A stretch of 64,000 nt of DNA from Saprospiraceae bacterium (GTDB lineage Bacteria > Bacteroidota > Bacteroidia > Chitinophagales > Saprospiraceae), in NCBI GenBank assembly GCA_016718505.1, contig JADKDE010000002.1, positions 124,001 through 188,000 on the forward strand. Direction: 5' to 3'. Below are positions 63,440 to 64,000 of the stretch, in pieces. Every line of letters begins with the position of its first letter. Positions within the stretch are counted from its first letter, which is position 1. The notes under the pieces are model-generated. The model was given only the letters and a program-made list of their open reading frames with translations, made no database searches and was not told the DNA's origin. The position numbers and the translations under genes are program-made.

Positions 63440-64000
63440 ATGAATAAATTAGAAAATAGCAAGGTTTTGGTCATTGGCGGAGCTGGTTTTATAGGCAGCT
63501 TTGTCGTCACCGAACTCCTAAAATACCCTGTCAAGTCAGTAGTAGTTTATGATAATTTTGCTAGGGGTAAGAGGGAATATCTTTCCGAGGCTTTGACCGA
63601 TGAGCGCTGCTCTATATTTCCAATAGGGGGCGATATTCGAGATATTGATATCTTAAAGGAGGCCATGATTGGGATAGATTATGTGTTTTGCCTTTCGGCT
63701 ATGTGGCTTTTACACTGTAAGGACTTTCCTAGGACAGCCTTCGAGGTGAATATAGCTGGGACATTCAATGTGCTTGAGGCTTGTGTGAAAAACAAGGTTA
63801 AGAAGCTCATTTGGTCCTCGTCTGCCAGTGTCTATGGTGATGCTGTCGAAGTGCCTATGACGGAGGCGCATCCTTTTAATAATAAGAATTTTTATGGTGC
63901 CACCAAAATAGCTGGTGAAGCTATGGCGACCGCATTCAATGATCGATATGGTCTGGAGGTAATAGGGCTTAGATATATGAATGTATATGGGCCACATCAA
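63440..64000 (+). CDS. NAD-dependent epimerase/dehydratase, 5' part
   Basis: The frame opens at ATG 63440 (MNKLENSKVLVIGGAGFIGSF) and runs to the right edge without a stop; 187 codons are visible. It has the extended-SDR NAD motif GGAGFIG, a LIWSSSASVYGD strand with the conserved Ser, and the YxxxK active site in FYGATKIAGE. The trailing NVYGPHQ is the usual sugar-epimerase start of the substrate-binding part. It may make a C4-epimerised sugar from the product of the preceding dehydrogenase. Type of sugar not decided by what is visible. Confidence 0.88.
   Translation, partial: MNKLENSKVLVIGGAGFIGSFVVTELLKYPVKSVVVYDNFARGKREYLSEALTDERCSIFPIGGDIRDIDILKEAMIGIDYVFCLSAMWLLHCKDFPRTAFEVNIAGTFNVLEACVKNKVKKLIWSSSASVYGDAVEVPMTEAHPFNNKNFYGATKIAGEAMATAFNDRYGLEVIGLRYMNVYGPHQ

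Overview
The window reads as chromosomal DNA of a Bacteroidota bacterium, most like the Saprospiria/Chitinophagia side of the phylum (inference). Support: several secreted proteins with type IX secretion (T9SS) C-terminal sorting domains, a PorP/SprF-family protein, Bacteroidota-restricted families (DUF5689, START-like, choice-of-anchor B, DUF2721, DUF2490), promoters of the TTTG / TAnnTTTG type, AT-rich intergenic DNA and few Shine-Dalgarno sites. KdsB implies a Gram-negative envelope.

Layout. 1-5.6 kb: end of a DUF5689 surface protein, a secreted amidohydrolase-like protein, DEAD-box helicase deaD with a long leader, a [2Fe-2S] ferredoxin and a START-like protein. 5.8-12.4 kb: two tandem repeat-rich T9SS cargo proteins, the second missing its 5' end, then an 830-bp AT-rich gap. 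12.5-19.1 kb: SurA-like chaperone, PorP/SprF, a minus-strand acyl-CoA gene pair (one frameshifted), an SDR with altered active site, and a bactofilin-AtpZ-membrane protein trio cut off from any atp operon. 19.3-29.4 kb: M14 peptidase, kdsB, polA, a lamin-tail surface protein, asd. 29.6-36.5 kb: four-helix-bundle gene beside an AT-rich array, lipoproteins, choice-of-anchor B protein, fabI, thioredoxin-fold protein, DUF2721. 36.6-43.2 kb: an apparent operon of a coiled-coil protein, a membrane coiled-coil protein, a solute-binding/OmpA fusion, ABC permease, ABC ATPase and a glycosyltransferase. 43.2-46.3 kb: ECF sigma factor, DUF2490, polyprenyl-phosphate sugar transferase. 46.3-49.1 kb: a decayed IS110-family element and REP-like hairpins. 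49.2-54.7 kb: small coiled-coil protein, zapA, rny, proS, GT2 glycosyltransferase. 54.9-64 kb: another T9SS protein, then a polysaccharide locus opened by a NusG-like antiterminator (ugd, rfbB, rfbA, winged-helix protein, UDP-HexNAc dehydrogenase, truncated epimerase).

The two most interesting signals are not protein genes. First, a family of about 80-130-nt structured intergenic elements occurs 12 times, roughly one per 5 kb. Copies share short conserved blocks, three internal hairpins and a terminal stem whose two sides change together (GCGTA/TACGC, GGGTG/CACCC, GTGTCA/TGACAC, GCGCA/TGCGC, GCGTC/GACGC, GCGTG/CACGC). Second, an IS110-family element sits inside one copy, splitting it at a CT core. 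Its 243-nt left end holds a candidate bridge RNA: two stem-loops whose guide-like segments match the element's own ends and, less perfectly, the interrupted target. Joining its two ends would also assemble a Bacteroidota-type promoter.

Several genes carry single-base changes in mononucleotide runs (3-hydroxyacyl-CoA dehydrogenase, DUF2490, the transposase), and the ABC ATPase lacks a start codon where homology begins. These could be residual sequencing errors or real decay.
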